From: Thermostichus sp047461615
Lineage (GTDB): Bacteria > Cyanobacteriota > Cyanobacteriia > Thermostichales > Thermostichaceae
Direction of reading: 5' to 3'
Assembly (NCBI RefSeq): GCF_047461615.1
Contig: NZ_JANSHI010000019.1
Coordinates: forward strand, 1-39,089
Length of the DNA: 39,089 nucleotides
This document shows, piece by piece, positions 23,836 to 33,900 of the stretch (its first letter is position 1; every line of letters begins with the position of its first letter). A model generated the notes under the pieces. The model was not told where the DNA came from. It was given only the letters and a program-made list of their open reading frames with translations, and made no database searches. Position numbers and translations under genes: made by a program.

Positions 23836-25305
23836 CTATAGCCGCACCTCAGTTCCCTCAAAGAACCCACGGATGATCAAAATGGCCCCTTCCTGGCTAG
23901 GAGCATTTCCTGGTTCATCCGCCGTACCGCCTTCAACGTTGCCGGTGGGGAACTCTTGTTCTAGAAACCATTGGCCAGAAATTCGATCTGCAGAAGTGGT
24001 TGAGTCAAAGATAAGGTTCAGGTTTCCCCTTTGAACGCCACCCCCTACGTCAAGCCGGTTAAACGGCCCCGCTAATTGTGCTCCAGCCAGGGTGCGGAAG
24101 ACGAAATCTCCTGTGGTGGGCACAATGCCCTGAAGGATAACGGGCTCAAGGTTGGTTCCTTCCACAGGCGAGCCGGGCAGGGTACCTGTAGAGCGCTCTG
24201 TGCGCAATGAGAAAAAGTAATCAAAGGCTGTAGGAGCATCTGGACGCCCAGGGACAGGTAACTGGGGAATCGGTGTGGGGAAAGGTCGCGGTGGCGGGCT
24301 GACCTGGACAAAGTTGAGGACTGTGCTGGTGTTGGCCGGATCAAACTCCGCCTGAACACGACCGTTCAACAGGCGCCGGATGCGAACCAACTGATTGGGC
24401 AAGATGTTCGGTCGACTCGGATCCGGAGCAAACAGCACTGACTGGGTACCCACCTGGGCGGGACGGTAAACGATCTCCGCCTGGTTGGGGCGGAAGTTCA
24501 GGCGGGCATAGAGAGCCAAGGCATCTTCAGGAGTGCCATCACCTGCAACACCTCGCTGCCGCACCACAAAGCTGGCGGAGAAATTGCCCGTTTGGAGAAT
24601 AGCGACTACAGGACCTTGAGGTGGAGGAGGGTTGACAAAGCTTCCTGCTGGTGGGTTGCCGTTGGGGCCAGGATCTTCATAGAGTACCCCTGTGGTAGGG
24701 ACAATGAGAGAAGAGTCCCCCTCGAGAACGACCTGACTGCCATTTCTGTTCACCAGAATGCGACGCACAGTGAGCGTTAAAACGGTTTTGTCATCTCGGA
24801 CAGCTCTGAAGGTGGTGTTCACTCGGATGCGCTGGTCGTTGGGGTTTGTCGAAATTGCAACCAGCCCGGCGATATTGAATTGCGTAGACAGCCTACCGTC
24901 GTTGGGGCCGAAGGCAATAAGATTCACCAGCGGTGTGGTTTGCCCAATTTGGATGGCCAGGGTGCTGGAGCGAAGAGTTGAGTCAATCGTCAGCTCACTG
25001 GCTGGGATCTCGTTCACAGGCAAGATGCGGGCTTCAACATTGGCGATGCGAGCTTCACCGCTGCCTTGGAGGGGGTTGGTGCGCACAGGGATCCCGTTGT
25101 CAAACCTCGGATTGACATAGTCCAAGCGGAGGCTGGTGGTCTCCAGCACCGAGCCGGGGGTAAAGCGATACTCCTGGGCCGAGACAAACGCTGTGGGATC
25201 CACCTGGACAGGCCCAGGTAGGGTTGGCGCCTCATTGACCTCGCCGCAGCCCCCTAAGAGCAAAACCCCACACAACACTGCCAATGATCGACCTTTGAAG
25301 TTCAT
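23836..25305 (-). CDS. Predicted lipoprotein of unknown function
   Basis: A protein of about 489 residues with a bacterial lipoprotein signal (MNFKGRSLAVLCGVLLLGGC; lipobox LGGC, Cys20). The mature part has few Lys/Cys, is rich in beta-strand-type sequence, Asn, Thr, Arg and Pro, and contains a proline stretch (SPPPRPFPTPIPQLPVPGRP) that separates an N-terminal ~320-residue region from a C-terminal ~110-residue region. No catalytic motif or known domain is recognised. The start at 25305 is fixed by the signal peptide; the frame is open to 25371. It is divergent from two other predicted lipoproteins of similar style, and the three look like a surface or periplasmic set. Confidence 0.78.
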   Translation of the reverse strand: MNFKGRSLAVLCGVLLLGGCGEVNEAPTLPGPVQVDPTAFVSAQEYRFTPGSVLETTSLRLDYVNPRFDNGIPVRTNPLQGSGEARIANVEARILPVNEIPASELTIDSTLRSSTLAIQIGQTTPLVNLIAFGPNDGRLSTQFNIAGLVAISTNPNDQRIRVNTTFRAVRDDKTVLTLTVRRILVNRNGSQVVLEGDSSLIVPTTGVLYEDPGPNGNPPAGSFVNPPPPQGPVVAILQTGNFSASFVVRQRGVAGDGTPEDALALYARLNFRPNQAEIVYRPAQVGTQSVLFAPDPSRPNILPNQLVRIRRLLNGRVQAEFDPANTSTVLNFVQVSPPPRPFPTPIPQLPVPGRPDAPTAFDYFFSLRTERSTGTLPGSPVEGTNLEPVILQGIVPTTGDFVFRTLAGAQLAGPFNRLDVGGGVQRGNLNLIFDSTTSADRISGQWFLEQEFPTGNVEGGTADEPGNAPSQEGAILIIRGFFEGTEVRL

Positions 25306-25380
25306 ACGGCACTGCCTCACACACCCTAATCTGGGGAAATTCACACACAAAATGGAGGGGAAGGCACCCAACCCCCAACG

Positions 25381-25563
25381 CTACAGGTAGGCTGGTTGCC
25401 CCTGCTCGAGGCTATGATACCCCATATCTAGGGGATGGGCCATTTCCAGAACAATTTCTTGCATTTGCTCTGCCGCTGGCTTGACAACGCTCTGAGATGC
25501 AGTAGAACTAACGGCAGACATTCCCCCTTGAAACGGGATCTCCACGTAATCTTGCCAATGCAC
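25381..25563 (-). CDS. Possible small ORF, unknown
   Basis: A 60-residue open frame starting with GTG at 25563, read toward the lipoprotein gene and ending 75 bp before its start. The product is acidic and not hydrophobic (KPAAEQMQEIVLEMAHPLDM in its middle). There is no recognised family and no clear ribosome site. It fills most of the ~335-bp gap between the divergent lipoprotein genes, which must also contain their promoters. It may be chance. Confidence 0.25.
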   Translation of the reverse strand: MHWQDYVEIPFQGGMSAVSSTASQSVVKPAAEQMQEIVLEMAHPLDMGYHSLEQGQPAYL

Positions 25564-25640
25564 ATGGGCAGATTCAGTGGATCTCGGCTGGACGCAGTTG
25601 GAAGAACTTGCTGTGGTGTGAGTGAGTGGAGACTTCCCTG

Positions 25641-26855
25641 ATGAAACGACGTTCTGGTTCAGCCCTTGGCCGTGGTGGCCTTTCCCTTCTGGTGACTTGG
25701 GCTTCGCTGGCCCTGGCCGCTGGTTGCAGCAGCGAGACTACCAGCGGGCTGCCGCCTCTCTTGACTGCCGATGGGTCTACACCTCCCCCCGTGGCCGTGG
25801 CTCCCACCATTTCACCCAACCTCACGCCCATCACCTTCCGCCCCGGGCCGGACTTTGCCCCCATCACCCCGCCGCCAGTTCAACCCGATCTGCCGGATCC
25901 GCCTCAATTTGGGCCAGGGGGCGGCTTCAACGTCGACCAGCCGTTTGCATCGCTCTCTTACAGGGTGGATTTAACCAACCTAATTGTTCGAGGAGGGATA
26001 GCAAGCGTAGACATCCAGGTTCTGAACATCACTTGTGGAACAGATGTTACTGGCGTGATCCGGCCTGAGGCCATAAGTCAGTTCAGAAACTTGCTAGTTG
26101 GGAGAGGCAACACATTTGCCGACGCTAACGGCTTCAACTTTAGCTACACGTTTCCAACGGATCCTAGGTTTTTCGATGACTTGAGGATTTTTTCAAAGGG
26201 AATTAGGAGGATCGAGAACCGAGAAATACTGACAGGAGATGACATTGTTTTTGTCCTAACTATTAGAGATGCTTTTGGACAAGTTTTGCGGGTTGATGAC
26301 TCAATTTTCAATCCAGGGGAAACTCGAAGCGAGGTTCGCGGCTCTGCAATTCCACCCTGTGGCAACCTTCCTCAGCCAACTCCTACTCCTCTGCCGCCTG
26401 TACCTACGCCTACCTCAGGCCCCACTCCTGTGCCAACGCCGGTTCCTGTGAGAGTGGGACCCTCGCCCCTGTTTGCTCGCTTCCTACTGCCCAATCCAGC
26501 GCCGGTCAATACACCTGTTACCCTCACCTTTGTGGTCGATAACCGACTGGCTGGCGCTATTCCCTTGAGTGGTCTCAGCTTCCAGGCAGTCTTGCCAGAG
26601 GGGCTAGTCGTGGCCAATCCTCCCACACCTGCCGGCATTGCCAATCCAAATACCTGCGGGGGCACTTTGGGCGCAATACCGGGAACAGGGATCATCAACC
26701 TTTCGGGCGGAGTTCTAGCAGCAGGTGCTACTTGCGAGGTGAACGTCTCCATTCAAGCAACGGCTCCTGGGATCTACACATTGCCGCTGCTATTTGTGCC
26801 GAACAATCAGACTCTACCCAGTGCAGCTCCTCCCATCACTCTAGTAGCTAACTAG
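25641..26855 (+). CDS. Predicted lipoprotein with C-terminal beta-sandwich (DUF11/DUF7933-like) domain
   Basis: A 404-residue protein with a lipoprotein signal peptide (KRRSG start, ALAAGC lipobox). A proline-rich stretch follows (roughly residues 40-95), then a region with VDIQVLNITCGTDVTG and FTYSF-like strands. A Pro/Thr linker comes next (about 245-275, PTPTPLPPVPTPTSGPTPVP). The C-terminal ~120-residue domain (LPNPAPVNTPVTLTFVVDN, GLSFQAVLPEGLVVANPP, LAAGATCEVNVSIQAT) looks like the conserved-repeat Ig-type domain of bacterial surface proteins. The ATG at 25641 has GGAG nine bases upstream; an upstream GTG at 25626 is also open. It is 60 bp upstream of the next lipoprotein gene on the same strand. 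Function is unknown; a surface adhesin or envelope protein is plausible. Confidence 0.78.
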   Translation: MKRRSGSALGRGGLSLLVTWASLALAAGCSSETTSGLPPLLTADGSTPPPVAVAPTISPNLTPITFRPGPDFAPITPPPVQPDLPDPPQFGPGGGFNVDQPFASLSYRVDLTNLIVRGGIASVDIQVLNITCGTDVTGVIRPEAISQFRNLLVGRGNTFADANGFNFSYTFPTDPRFFDDLRIFSKGIRRIENREILTGDDIVFVLTIRDAFGQVLRVDDSIFNPGETRSEVRGSAIPPCGNLPQPTPTPLPPVPTPTSGPTPVPTPVPVRVGPSPLFARFLLPNPAPVNTPVTLTFVVDNRLAGAIPLSGLSFQAVLPEGLVVANPPTPAGIANPNTCGGTLGAIPGTGIINLSGGVLAAGATCEVNVSIQATAPGIYTLPLLFVPNNQTLPSAAPPITLVAN

Positions 26856-26915
26856 CAGCCAATGGTGATGCGGCTTTGGAGAGGACTTCCGTTTTGTAAG
26901 CGAAGGTGGCAGGAA

Positions 26916-28301
26916 ATGAAGGTGCAAAAGTTCAAGACTGAAAGAAGTTGGTTGCGGGCTTTAGGCAGCGCGGGGGCTGTTTTCTTCACTACGGCAAGCT
27001 TGATCGGCTGTCAGCAATCCAACGACAAAAGCGCCACTAGCTTTGTTCCTGGGCCGATCATTCCGCCGCAAACGCCCAGCGTACCTACCGGAGGCACTGA
27101 GGTGGGTTTACCTCCTATAGCCCCAGGGATCCCTTTACCAACTCCTACCATTGCTATCCAACCTCCTCTCCCAGCCCCAACCATTCCTCCGATTCCCTCT
27201 CCTGCTCCTGTTCCCACCATTAAGGCGGAGATCCCTGTTCCTTCTACCCCTTTCCCTCCCCCGACGCCGTTCCCTGTTGAGAAAGTTAGCGTTACGCCGG
27301 AAAAAGTTGTGTTTGCGGAAGGCACAACTGTTGGTTCTACCGAAACTATAACCCTTACGCCTTCCAAAGCTCCTGCTAATGGCAGTTTGGTGTTGAAGGT
27401 GGAAAGCAATAACCCACAGGTGGTGGGTGTTTCTACAACAGCTGCCTCTTTCGTAACTGTTGTCATTCCACCGGGATCCGAGGATAAGCCCACAGTTACA
27501 TTAACCCGTTTGATCCCGGCCACTCAGGAAGGCAATGCCACCATAATAGTTACCCGCGACCCTGCCACAACAGCTGTCAATTACCCGGTGGGCAGTGTGA
27601 ATGTTCTTGTGCCGGTTAAGGTATTGCAGAAAGCGCCGCCTACCATTACGGTTACCCCTTCGACGATAGAGTTTCTCGATAATGACATAGTTGGGGCTAC
27701 CAAGGTTGTCAGGGTCGAACTCGCAGCCCCTCCGATTGGTGGGCAGGTTGTTTTGGATGTCAGCGGAACTCCTAACCCCTTTGGGGCGGGCGCTCCGTTC
27801 ACTGTTTCGACCTCTACTCTCCTCTTTAAGGAAGGTAGCAAAGGGCCTCAAGAATTCGGAGTTATTCGACTAACGGAAGGGGTATTCACTGGCTCCATCA
27901 CTATTAAGCTTAACCCATCCTTAACTACTGCCAGCAACTTCCTGACCAGTGGTATTAACTTTGTGATTCCTGTGAAATCAGCTGTAGGTTCTATCCAGCT
28001 TGAATATGGGGATTCAGTATCAGTAGATTGCACCAACAGCCTTGGTAAGCTAGTCATCGTAAGTCCAAAAATTACCATCCAAGGTAGAGTCCTTAGACCC
28101 CTAACTTTCAAGGCAGAGCCTGAACCTCCACCGCCAGATGGCTTTTCGTTTGACAGGCCAACGGGGGCAATCAAGGTGCAGTGTCCAGCCACCAAAGACA
28201 CTCCTCCCATTGGCTCTACTCTCTTGACATTGGTGACTGTTACGGACTCTTCTAGTCCTCCTATCTCGGCGCAGGCACGTGTGAACATTACAGTTAAGTA
28301 G
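26916..28301 (+). CDS. Predicted proline-rich lipoprotein with tandem beta-sandwich repeats
   Basis: A protein of about 461 residues with a signal peptide (residues 10-31) ending in a LIGC lipobox. About 90 residues of Pro-rich spacer follow (PPLPAPTIPPIPSPAPVPTI and similar). Two or three Ig-like/cadherin-type units of about 100 residues come next (VSVTPEKVVFAEGTTVGSTE and ITVTPSTIEFLDNDIVGATK start two matching units). A final domain contains two Cys and ends TLVTVTDSSSPPISAQARVN before the last four residues. The repeat starts resemble each other in spacing and in the VTP..V.F motif, which points to internal duplication. A shorter copy of the last ~30 residues follows immediately downstream (28326-28460). 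The frame is open upstream to 26862. Function is unknown; the Pro spacer suggests it reaches through the peptidoglycan. Confidence 0.78.
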   Translation: MKVQKFKTERSWLRALGSAGAVFFTTASLIGCQQSNDKSATSFVPGPIIPPQTPSVPTGGTEVGLPPIAPGIPLPTPTIAIQPPLPAPTIPPIPSPAPVPTIKAEIPVPSTPFPPPTPFPVEKVSVTPEKVVFAEGTTVGSTETITLTPSKAPANGSLVLKVESNNPQVVGVSTTAASFVTVVIPPGSEDKPTVTLTRLIPATQEGNATIIVTRDPATTAVNYPVGSVNVLVPVKVLQKAPPTITVTPSTIEFLDNDIVGATKVVRVELAAPPIGGQVVLDVSGTPNPFGAGAPFTVSTSTLLFKEGSKGPQEFGVIRLTEGVFTGSITIKLNPSLTTASNFLTSGINFVIPVKSAVGSIQLEYGDSVSVDCTNSLGKLVIVSPKITIQGRVLRPLTFKAEPEPPPPDGFSFDRPTGAIKVQCPATKDTPPIGSTLLTLVTVTDSSSPPISAQARVNITVK

Positions 28302-28325
28302 ACGATACATGCCTGGCTTGTATGA

Positions 28326-28460
28326 ATGTCCAAGACCATCTTGGGTGAGACTGTTGAGCTACACCCAATCGGCTTTTCTTTTGCTGCACTGGTAACGGTT
28401 ACTAACTCTTCGACTCCCCCAATTGCAGCTCAGAAGTTTGCAGCGGTCAAAGTCGAGTAG
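28326..28460 (+). pseudogene. Partial duplicate of the preceding lipoprotein C-terminus
   Basis: A 44-residue frame from ATG 28326 whose last ~30 residues (HPIGFSFAALVTVTNSSTPP, then IAAQKFAAVKVE) align without gaps to the end of the lipoprotein gene just upstream (PPIGSTLLTLVTVTDSSSPP, then ISAQARVNITVK). This is best read as the surviving 3' tip of a tandem paralogue that was otherwise deleted. It lacks a signal peptide, so it is unlikely to act as a lipoprotein. Confidence 0.6.
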
Positions 28461-28485
28461 CACATATCGTGTCAGTTCCTTTGCA

Positions 28486-28508
28486 GAGCCAACTTTCTGG
28501 GTTGGCTC
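28486..28508 (+). terminator. Stem-loop after the lipoprotein cluster
   Basis: GAGCCAAC (28486-28493) pairs perfectly with GTTGGCTC (28501-28508) around a 7-nt loop, 26 bp past the stop of the duplicate fragment. There is no T-run on either side, so this is a possible but not typical terminator for the plus-strand lipoprotein genes. Confidence 0.45.
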
Positions 28509-28566
28509 CCACTCCATCAATCGTCGGAGGGCAGGTCTGTAGCAGCCTCTCTTGCAGCGGACCTAG

Positions 28567-28719
28567 CATAGCAGCGCCTTACCTCAAGAGGAAGAAAGTC
28601 CGCGGCTGGTGACCCTGCAAGCCCTCCAGCAGAGCCCTCCTTTTCTGGAGAGACAAAGCCTTACTCTGGGGATCGTTCAAGACCCGCCTACGCAACAGGC
28701 AGAGCTTCGGGAGTGGTGA
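28567..28719 (+). pseudogene. Possible C-terminal remnant of an unknown gene
   Basis: A plus-strand frame opens after a TAG at 28564 and ends in TGA at 28717-28719, just before the convergent pepA stop. Its translation looks protein-like (VTLQALQQSPPFLERQSLTL ... PPTQQAELREW) but has no ATG; the only in-frame start is a GTG at 28609, and no ribosome site is visible. I do not recognise the family. With the duplicated fragment upstream, it suggests that this ~400-bp gap has been scarred by deletions. Confidence 0.3.
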
Positions 28720-28725
28720 ACCATG

Positions 28726-30258
<1,533 letters not shown>

Positions 30259-30382
30259 GGGAAACCTTTGGCCAAGCTAGGGACAGCAGACTCTCAGTGT
30301 AGCCAATTCCGCCACTTCTGGGCCAGGGGATATGGGCCTTTCCAGTCAATAGCCTTTAATCAGAAAGGGAGAGACCCAAGGT

Positions 30383-31174
30383 ATGGTCTGGCGGCGTTCC
30401 ATCCTTCAGCTTGGGGTTATTGCCTGCGCAATGCTCCTTGCCCTGGCGGTAGGCGGAGTGGGATCCCTGGCTCAGGCGCAGAGACCCCTGGAAGAGCTGC
30501 CGCAGCCGGTTCGCCTCAAGCTGCCCCCAGGCCTAGCCCGCTACGCCTACGACAAGTCGGCGGGAGACTACTTCGAAGAGATCGAGCCGCTGCTGCCAGG
30601 CGGAGCTTATGCCCAGTGGGCCTTCTACCCCATCCCCGTCTACATCCAGGGGGATCACCCCCAGTGGAAAGCCTTTGTGGAGCGGGCGGTGAAGGAGTGG
30701 TCGGCCTATATCCCGCTCAAGGTGGTAGCCAAAGAAGAGGAGGCCTTCTACGGGATGAGCATCTACCGCGTTCCTCCCATTGGCAAGGGAATAGCGGGGG
30801 CAGCCCGCCCAGAGTTTTTCTTCGCCGCCGATGGTTCGCTGCAGCAGCGGGTGCGCATTGTTATCATCGAAGGCCAGGGGCTGGCAGAAGTTACGGCAGT
30901 GGCTCGGCACGAGATTGGCCATGGGCTGGGGCTGTGGGGCCATAGTCCCAACCCGCGGGATCTGATGTACGGCGGCCACCACGCCGAGGCCACTGGCAAT
31001 CGCCGCCTGCTGCGGGTGCCCACCATCACCAAACGGGATCTCAACACCCTAAAGCGGGTTTACGAGCAGCCTACCCTCATGGGCCAGGTCTTCCCGGAAA
31101 GCTACCGCCGCCTCTTTGGCCAGGTCTGGGGGGAAAGGCCGTTTCAGAGGGCTTTTGGGGTTGCCGGCAGCTAG
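30383..31174 (+). CDS. Secreted metzincin-type zinc protease (matrixin-like)
   Basis: A 263-residue protein with a signal peptide (hydrophobic residues 8-30, ending AQA). A metallopeptidase fold follows. The zinc site is HEIGHGLGLWGHS (His176, Glu177, His180, His186), the full HExxHxxGxxH metzincin motif, and the Met-turn is in PRDLMYGG (Met195). Upstream, KAFVERAVKEWSAYIPLKVV matches the helix before the active site in matrixin-like peptidases. It should cleave proteins outside the cytoplasm or in the periplasm. Its last bases overlap the 3' end of the convergent zinc-transport permease gene by 4 bp. Being next to a zinc importer is suggestive but may be chance. Confidence 0.88.
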   Translation: MVWRRSILQLGVIACAMLLALAVGGVGSLAQAQRPLEELPQPVRLKLPPGLARYAYDKSAGDYFEEIEPLLPGGAYAQWAFYPIPVYIQGDHPQWKAFVERAVKEWSAYIPLKVVAKEEEAFYGMSIYRVPPIGKGIAGAARPEFFFAADGSLQQRVRIVIIEGQGLAEVTAVARHEIGHGLGLWGHSPNPRDLMYGGHHAEATGNRRLLRVPTITKRDLNTLKRVYEQPTLMGQVFPESYRRLFGQVWGERPFQRAFGVAGS

Positions 31175-32007
31175 AGGCGTAGGAGTTGCCATACCCCCTT
31201 TAGTGCCATTGCTAGGAGAAAAAAGAGCAACTGGGTGGCAACAATGCTGGGTCCGGAGGGCAGATTAAAGGCTGCCGAAAGGAGGATCCCCAGCACGGCG
31301 CTCAAGCCTCCCAAGGCCATGGCTAGCAGCACATAGGTTGTAAAGCTGGATCCCAAAAGCCGCGCCGTCGAGGCGGGGATGACCACAAAGGCGCTCACCA
31401 ACAGCACCCCCACCGAGCGGATCGACAGCGCCACCACCAAAGCCAGCAGCACCACAAAGGCTAGCCGCTGCCAGCCCACTTCCACCCCTCGCGCCCGCGC
31501 CAGCGACTCGTCCAGGGTAAGCAGCATCTGAGCAGGCAAGGTCAGGGCGATGTACCCTAGGGCAAGTAACAGGAGCAGGCTGCTCATCCACAAAGCTGGC
31601 AGGCCAATGCCCAAGATATCCCCGAAGAGCAGTTGGTTGAGGTTGCCGCGGTAGCCAGGGATCAAGCTCAAGCCGAGGATGGCTAGGGCCAGGGAGGAAG
31701 AGTAGATGATGTTTAGCACCGTATCCGGCGAAAGCTGGGTGCGTTCCAGGATAAAGGTCACGCCCAGGGCAAACACCACCCCAAACCCCATCAGCACCGC
31801 CGTAGGATTCAGCCCCAGGGCTACTCCCGCGACAATACCCAAGAGCGCCGAATGCCCCAGGGCATCGCTGAAAAACGCCAACTGCCGAAAGATGACAAAA
31901 CTGCCCAGCAGTCCCCCCGTCACCCCTGTGAGGACCCCGCCTAGGAGGGCCCGCTGCATGAAGGGCAACTGCAGCAATTCCACCACCCGCACCCAGGTCT
32001 CCGGCAT
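31171..32007 (-). CDS. znuB: Zinc/manganese ABC transporter permease (ZnuB-like)
   Basis: A 278-residue membrane subunit of the ABC-3 (metal) permease family with about eight hydrophobic helices. Family blocks include MQRALLGGVLTGVTGGLLGS near the N-terminus, FSDALGHSALLGIVAGVALG, and LLVSAFVVIPASTARLLGSS toward the end. It forms the membrane channel for the ZnuA-delivered metal and couples to the ZnuC ATPase. It starts 9 bp after znuC on the same strand and is last in the operon. Metal specificity is taken from the His-rich binding protein and the Zur box upstream, so zinc is favoured over manganese. Confidence 0.9.
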   Translation of the reverse strand: MPETWVRVVELLQLPFMQRALLGGVLTGVTGGLLGSFVIFRQLAFFSDALGHSALLGIVAGVALGLNPTAVLMGFGVVFALGVTFILERTQLSPDTVLNIIYSSSLALAILGLSLIPGYRGNLNQLLFGDILGIGLPALWMSSLLLLLALGYIALTLPAQMLLTLDESLARARGVEVGWQRLAFVVLLALVVALSIRSVGVLLVSAFVVIPASTARLLGSSFTTYVLLAMALGGLSAVLGILLSAAFNLPSGPSIVATQLLFFLLAMALKGVWQLLRL

Positions 32008-32016
32008 TTCCCCTCC

Positions 32017-32793
32017 TCAGTGATGGTGGATGTAGCGGGCAAACTCGGGGCCGTAGACGCAGCTCAGCATCTCTGGGGCCAAGGCCACCTCGGGGGATCC
32101 CTGGCAGATCAGGGAGCGATTGAGGCACAACACGCGGTCGCAATGGCGGGACACCACTTCCAGGTCGTGGGAGACTTGTAGGATGGTCCAGCCCAGGGAT
32201 CGGCGCAGCTCTTCCAACATCCGATAGAACTCCCCTTCGCTGGGGCTATCCAAGCCGGCGGGGGCCTCGTCCAGCACCAGCAGCCGCCGCGGCCAGACTA
32301 GGCAATAGGCCAACAGCACCCGCTTCAGCTCGCCGCCGCTTAGTTGACCCAGGAGTTTAGAGGCCAGGTGTAGAGCCTCGGCCCGTTGCAAGGCTTTCTG
32401 GACGGCTTCCTGCCGAGCAGCTTGCTGCTGCCAGGGCCAGCGAGGTTTGAGGGATCCCCAGCCCAGGGCAACAAACTCGGCCACGGTCAGGGGAATGGCG
32501 GGGTTGAACTGCAACCGCTGGGGCACGTAGGCAATCTGCTGCCGCACTTTCTGGGGCAAGTACCCCGACAGGCGCAGCGGCTCTCCCAGAATGCAAATCG
32601 AGCCACACTGCCGCGGCAGGATGCCCAGGATGGCCTGCACCAACGTGCTCTTGCCGGCACCATTGGGGCCGACAATGGCGGTATGGGATCCCGCCTCCAG
32701 CGCAAACGACACATTCTGCACGGCCAACTGGGATCCCCGATAGACCGTCAGCCCCTCCACCCAAAGGACAACTTCGCCCAAGTGGGAGGTCAT
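32017..32793 (-). CDS. znuC: Zinc ABC transporter ATP-binding protein (ZnuC-like)
   Basis: A 258-residue ATPase subunit with Walker A GPNGAGKST (42-50), Q-loop AYVPQRLQFN, signature LSGGELKRVLLAYCL, Walker B LLVLDEAPAGLD and the H-loop LQVSHDLEVVSRHCD. It is in the metal/siderophore ABC class typical of ZnuC. The ATG overlaps the stop of znuA by four bases, giving translational coupling. It ends with the sequence EFARYIHHH. It energises zinc import through ZnuB. Confidence 0.92.
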   Translation of the reverse strand: MTSHLGEVVLWVEGLTVYRGSQLAVQNVSFALEAGSHTAIVGPNGAGKSTLVQAILGILPRQCGSICILGEPLRLSGYLPQKVRQQIAYVPQRLQFNPAIPLTVAEFVALGWGSLKPRWPWQQQAARQEAVQKALQRAEALHLASKLLGQLSGGELKRVLLAYCLVWPRRLLVLDEAPAGLDSPSEGEFYRMLEELRRSLGWTILQVSHDLEVVSRHCDRVLCLNRSLICQGSPEVALAPEMLSCVYGPEFARYIHHH

Positions 32794-33887
32794 CGCCCCC
32801 TCGCCAGCAGGTGTTCGAGGGCAGCTTGGCCCACCACGGGCAACTGCAGGGGAACCCAGGCCTTTTCCTTCTCAAAGGCGGAGACCAGGTTCTCCACGTT
32901 TTGCCGCATGACGGTTAGGTAGTACTCCGGCTCCAGACCCTCTGGGCCAGCCGTTTCGATGGGATCGAAAACGCGAACTTGGATCCCTAGGTCTCTGGCC
33001 AAAACCTCAAAGGGGTTGTCTTTGCCCACTTGAGGCTCCACTAGGATGGTCTTTAAGCCCGACTGCCGTACCGTCTCCATGACCCGCCGCACATCTTCCG
33101 GAGAGGGATTGGCTTCCGGGATCTCCACCAAGAACTCGGCCTTGAGGTTGTAACGCTCGGCAAAGTAGGGGGCAAAGTTGTGGAAGACCACAAACTTTTT
33201 CCCTGCAAAGGGGGCTAGGCGCCGCTCAATTTCCTCGTCCAAAGCCTTGAGCTTCTCGATAAAGGCAGCCGCGTTGGTGCGGTAAATCTCTGCCCCCTCG
33301 GGATCCGCAGCCATGAGGCCGTCGCGGATGTTTTCCACCTGCCGGATGGCCCGCCGCGGATCCAGCCAGATGTGGGGGGTTAACTCGCCGTGGCTGTGCT
33401 CATGAGGGTGACTGTGGGAGTGTCCATGGCTGTGGCCGTGGGAATGCCCATGGCCGTGGCCATGCTTTGGCTCCTCCGTCTGCAGAGTCGGGATCCCTTG
33501 GCTGCTGTCAATGAGGCGCAGCTTGGGGTTTCCAGCGTTGGCGATCAATCCCTCCAGGAAGGTCTCCATTCCCAACCCATTGATCACCAGCACATCTGCC
33601 TGGGCCAGCAGACGCGCATCTTCGGGCCGAGCCTGAAAGCTGTGGGGCCCCATCTGGGGAGGGATTAGAGGCCTCACCTCCGCCCGCTCTCCCGCCACGG
33701 CGCGGGTAAATTGCGTTACCGGCAGGATGGTGGTCACCACCTTCGGGGGGTCGGATCCCTGCTGGGCCTGGGGCTCTTCCCGGCGTGTCTGTGAGCAGCC
33801 CAGGATCCCAACTGAGAGAGCGGCCACCAGCAAGACCAGCGACCGCACAGGTTGAGCCAAACGCGGAGAGTTAGTCCTATTGGTCAT
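32790..33887 (-). CDS. znuA: Zinc-binding lipoprotein of ABC importer (ZnuA-like)
   Basis: A 365-residue cluster A-I metal-binding protein. It has a lipoprotein signal with lipobox GILGC (Cys31). The first metal-ligand His is in GPHSFQARPED (His82). A long His-rich loop runs from about residue 142 to 166 (HGHGHGHSHGHSHGH and on), then GELTPHIWLDPR with the second ligand and FHNFAPYFAERY with the third. His-rich loops mark zinc-specific members (ZnuA) as opposed to manganese-specific ones. The ATG at 33887 avoids overlap with sufE; a TTG at 33911 is also open. It is second in the proposed sufE-znuA-znuC-znuB operon under a Zur box. Confidence 0.93.
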   Translation of the reverse strand: MTNRTNSPRLAQPVRSLVLLVAALSVGILGCSQTRREEPQAQQGSDPPKVVTTILPVTQFTRAVAGERAEVRPLIPPQMGPHSFQARPEDARLLAQADVLVINGLGMETFLEGLIANAGNPKLRLIDSSQGIPTLQTEEPKHGHGHGHSHGHSHGHSHSHPHEHSHGELTPHIWLDPRRAIRQVENIRDGLMAADPEGAEIYRTNAAAFIEKLKALDEEIERRLAPFAGKKFVVFHNFAPYFAERYNLKAEFLVEIPEANPSPEDVRRVMETVRQSGLKTILVEPQVGKDNPFEVLARDLGIQVRVFDPIETAGPEGLEPEYYLTVMRQNVENLVSAFEKEKAWVPLQLPVVGQAALEHLLARGR

Positions 33888-33900
33888 GGGCCCCAACACC

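Noticed and set aside
28588..28620. AGAGGAAGAAAGTCCG-like motif recalling the conserved 5' region of RNase P RNA
   Set aside because: The consensus GAGGAAAGTCCGGGC is interrupted and the flanking sequence lacks the other conserved RNase P regions; the gap is too short for rnpB.
30268..30945. 225-codon plus-strand ORF overlapping the metzincin gene
   Set aside because: The alternate frame contains the HExxHxxGxxH motif and signal peptide; this one is Arg/Gly-rich noise.
31265..32143. 292-codon minus-strand ORF overlapping znuB and znuC in another frame
   Set aside because: The znuB and znuC frames carry full family motifs; this frame is Gly/Pro/Arg-rich shadow sequence produced by high GC.
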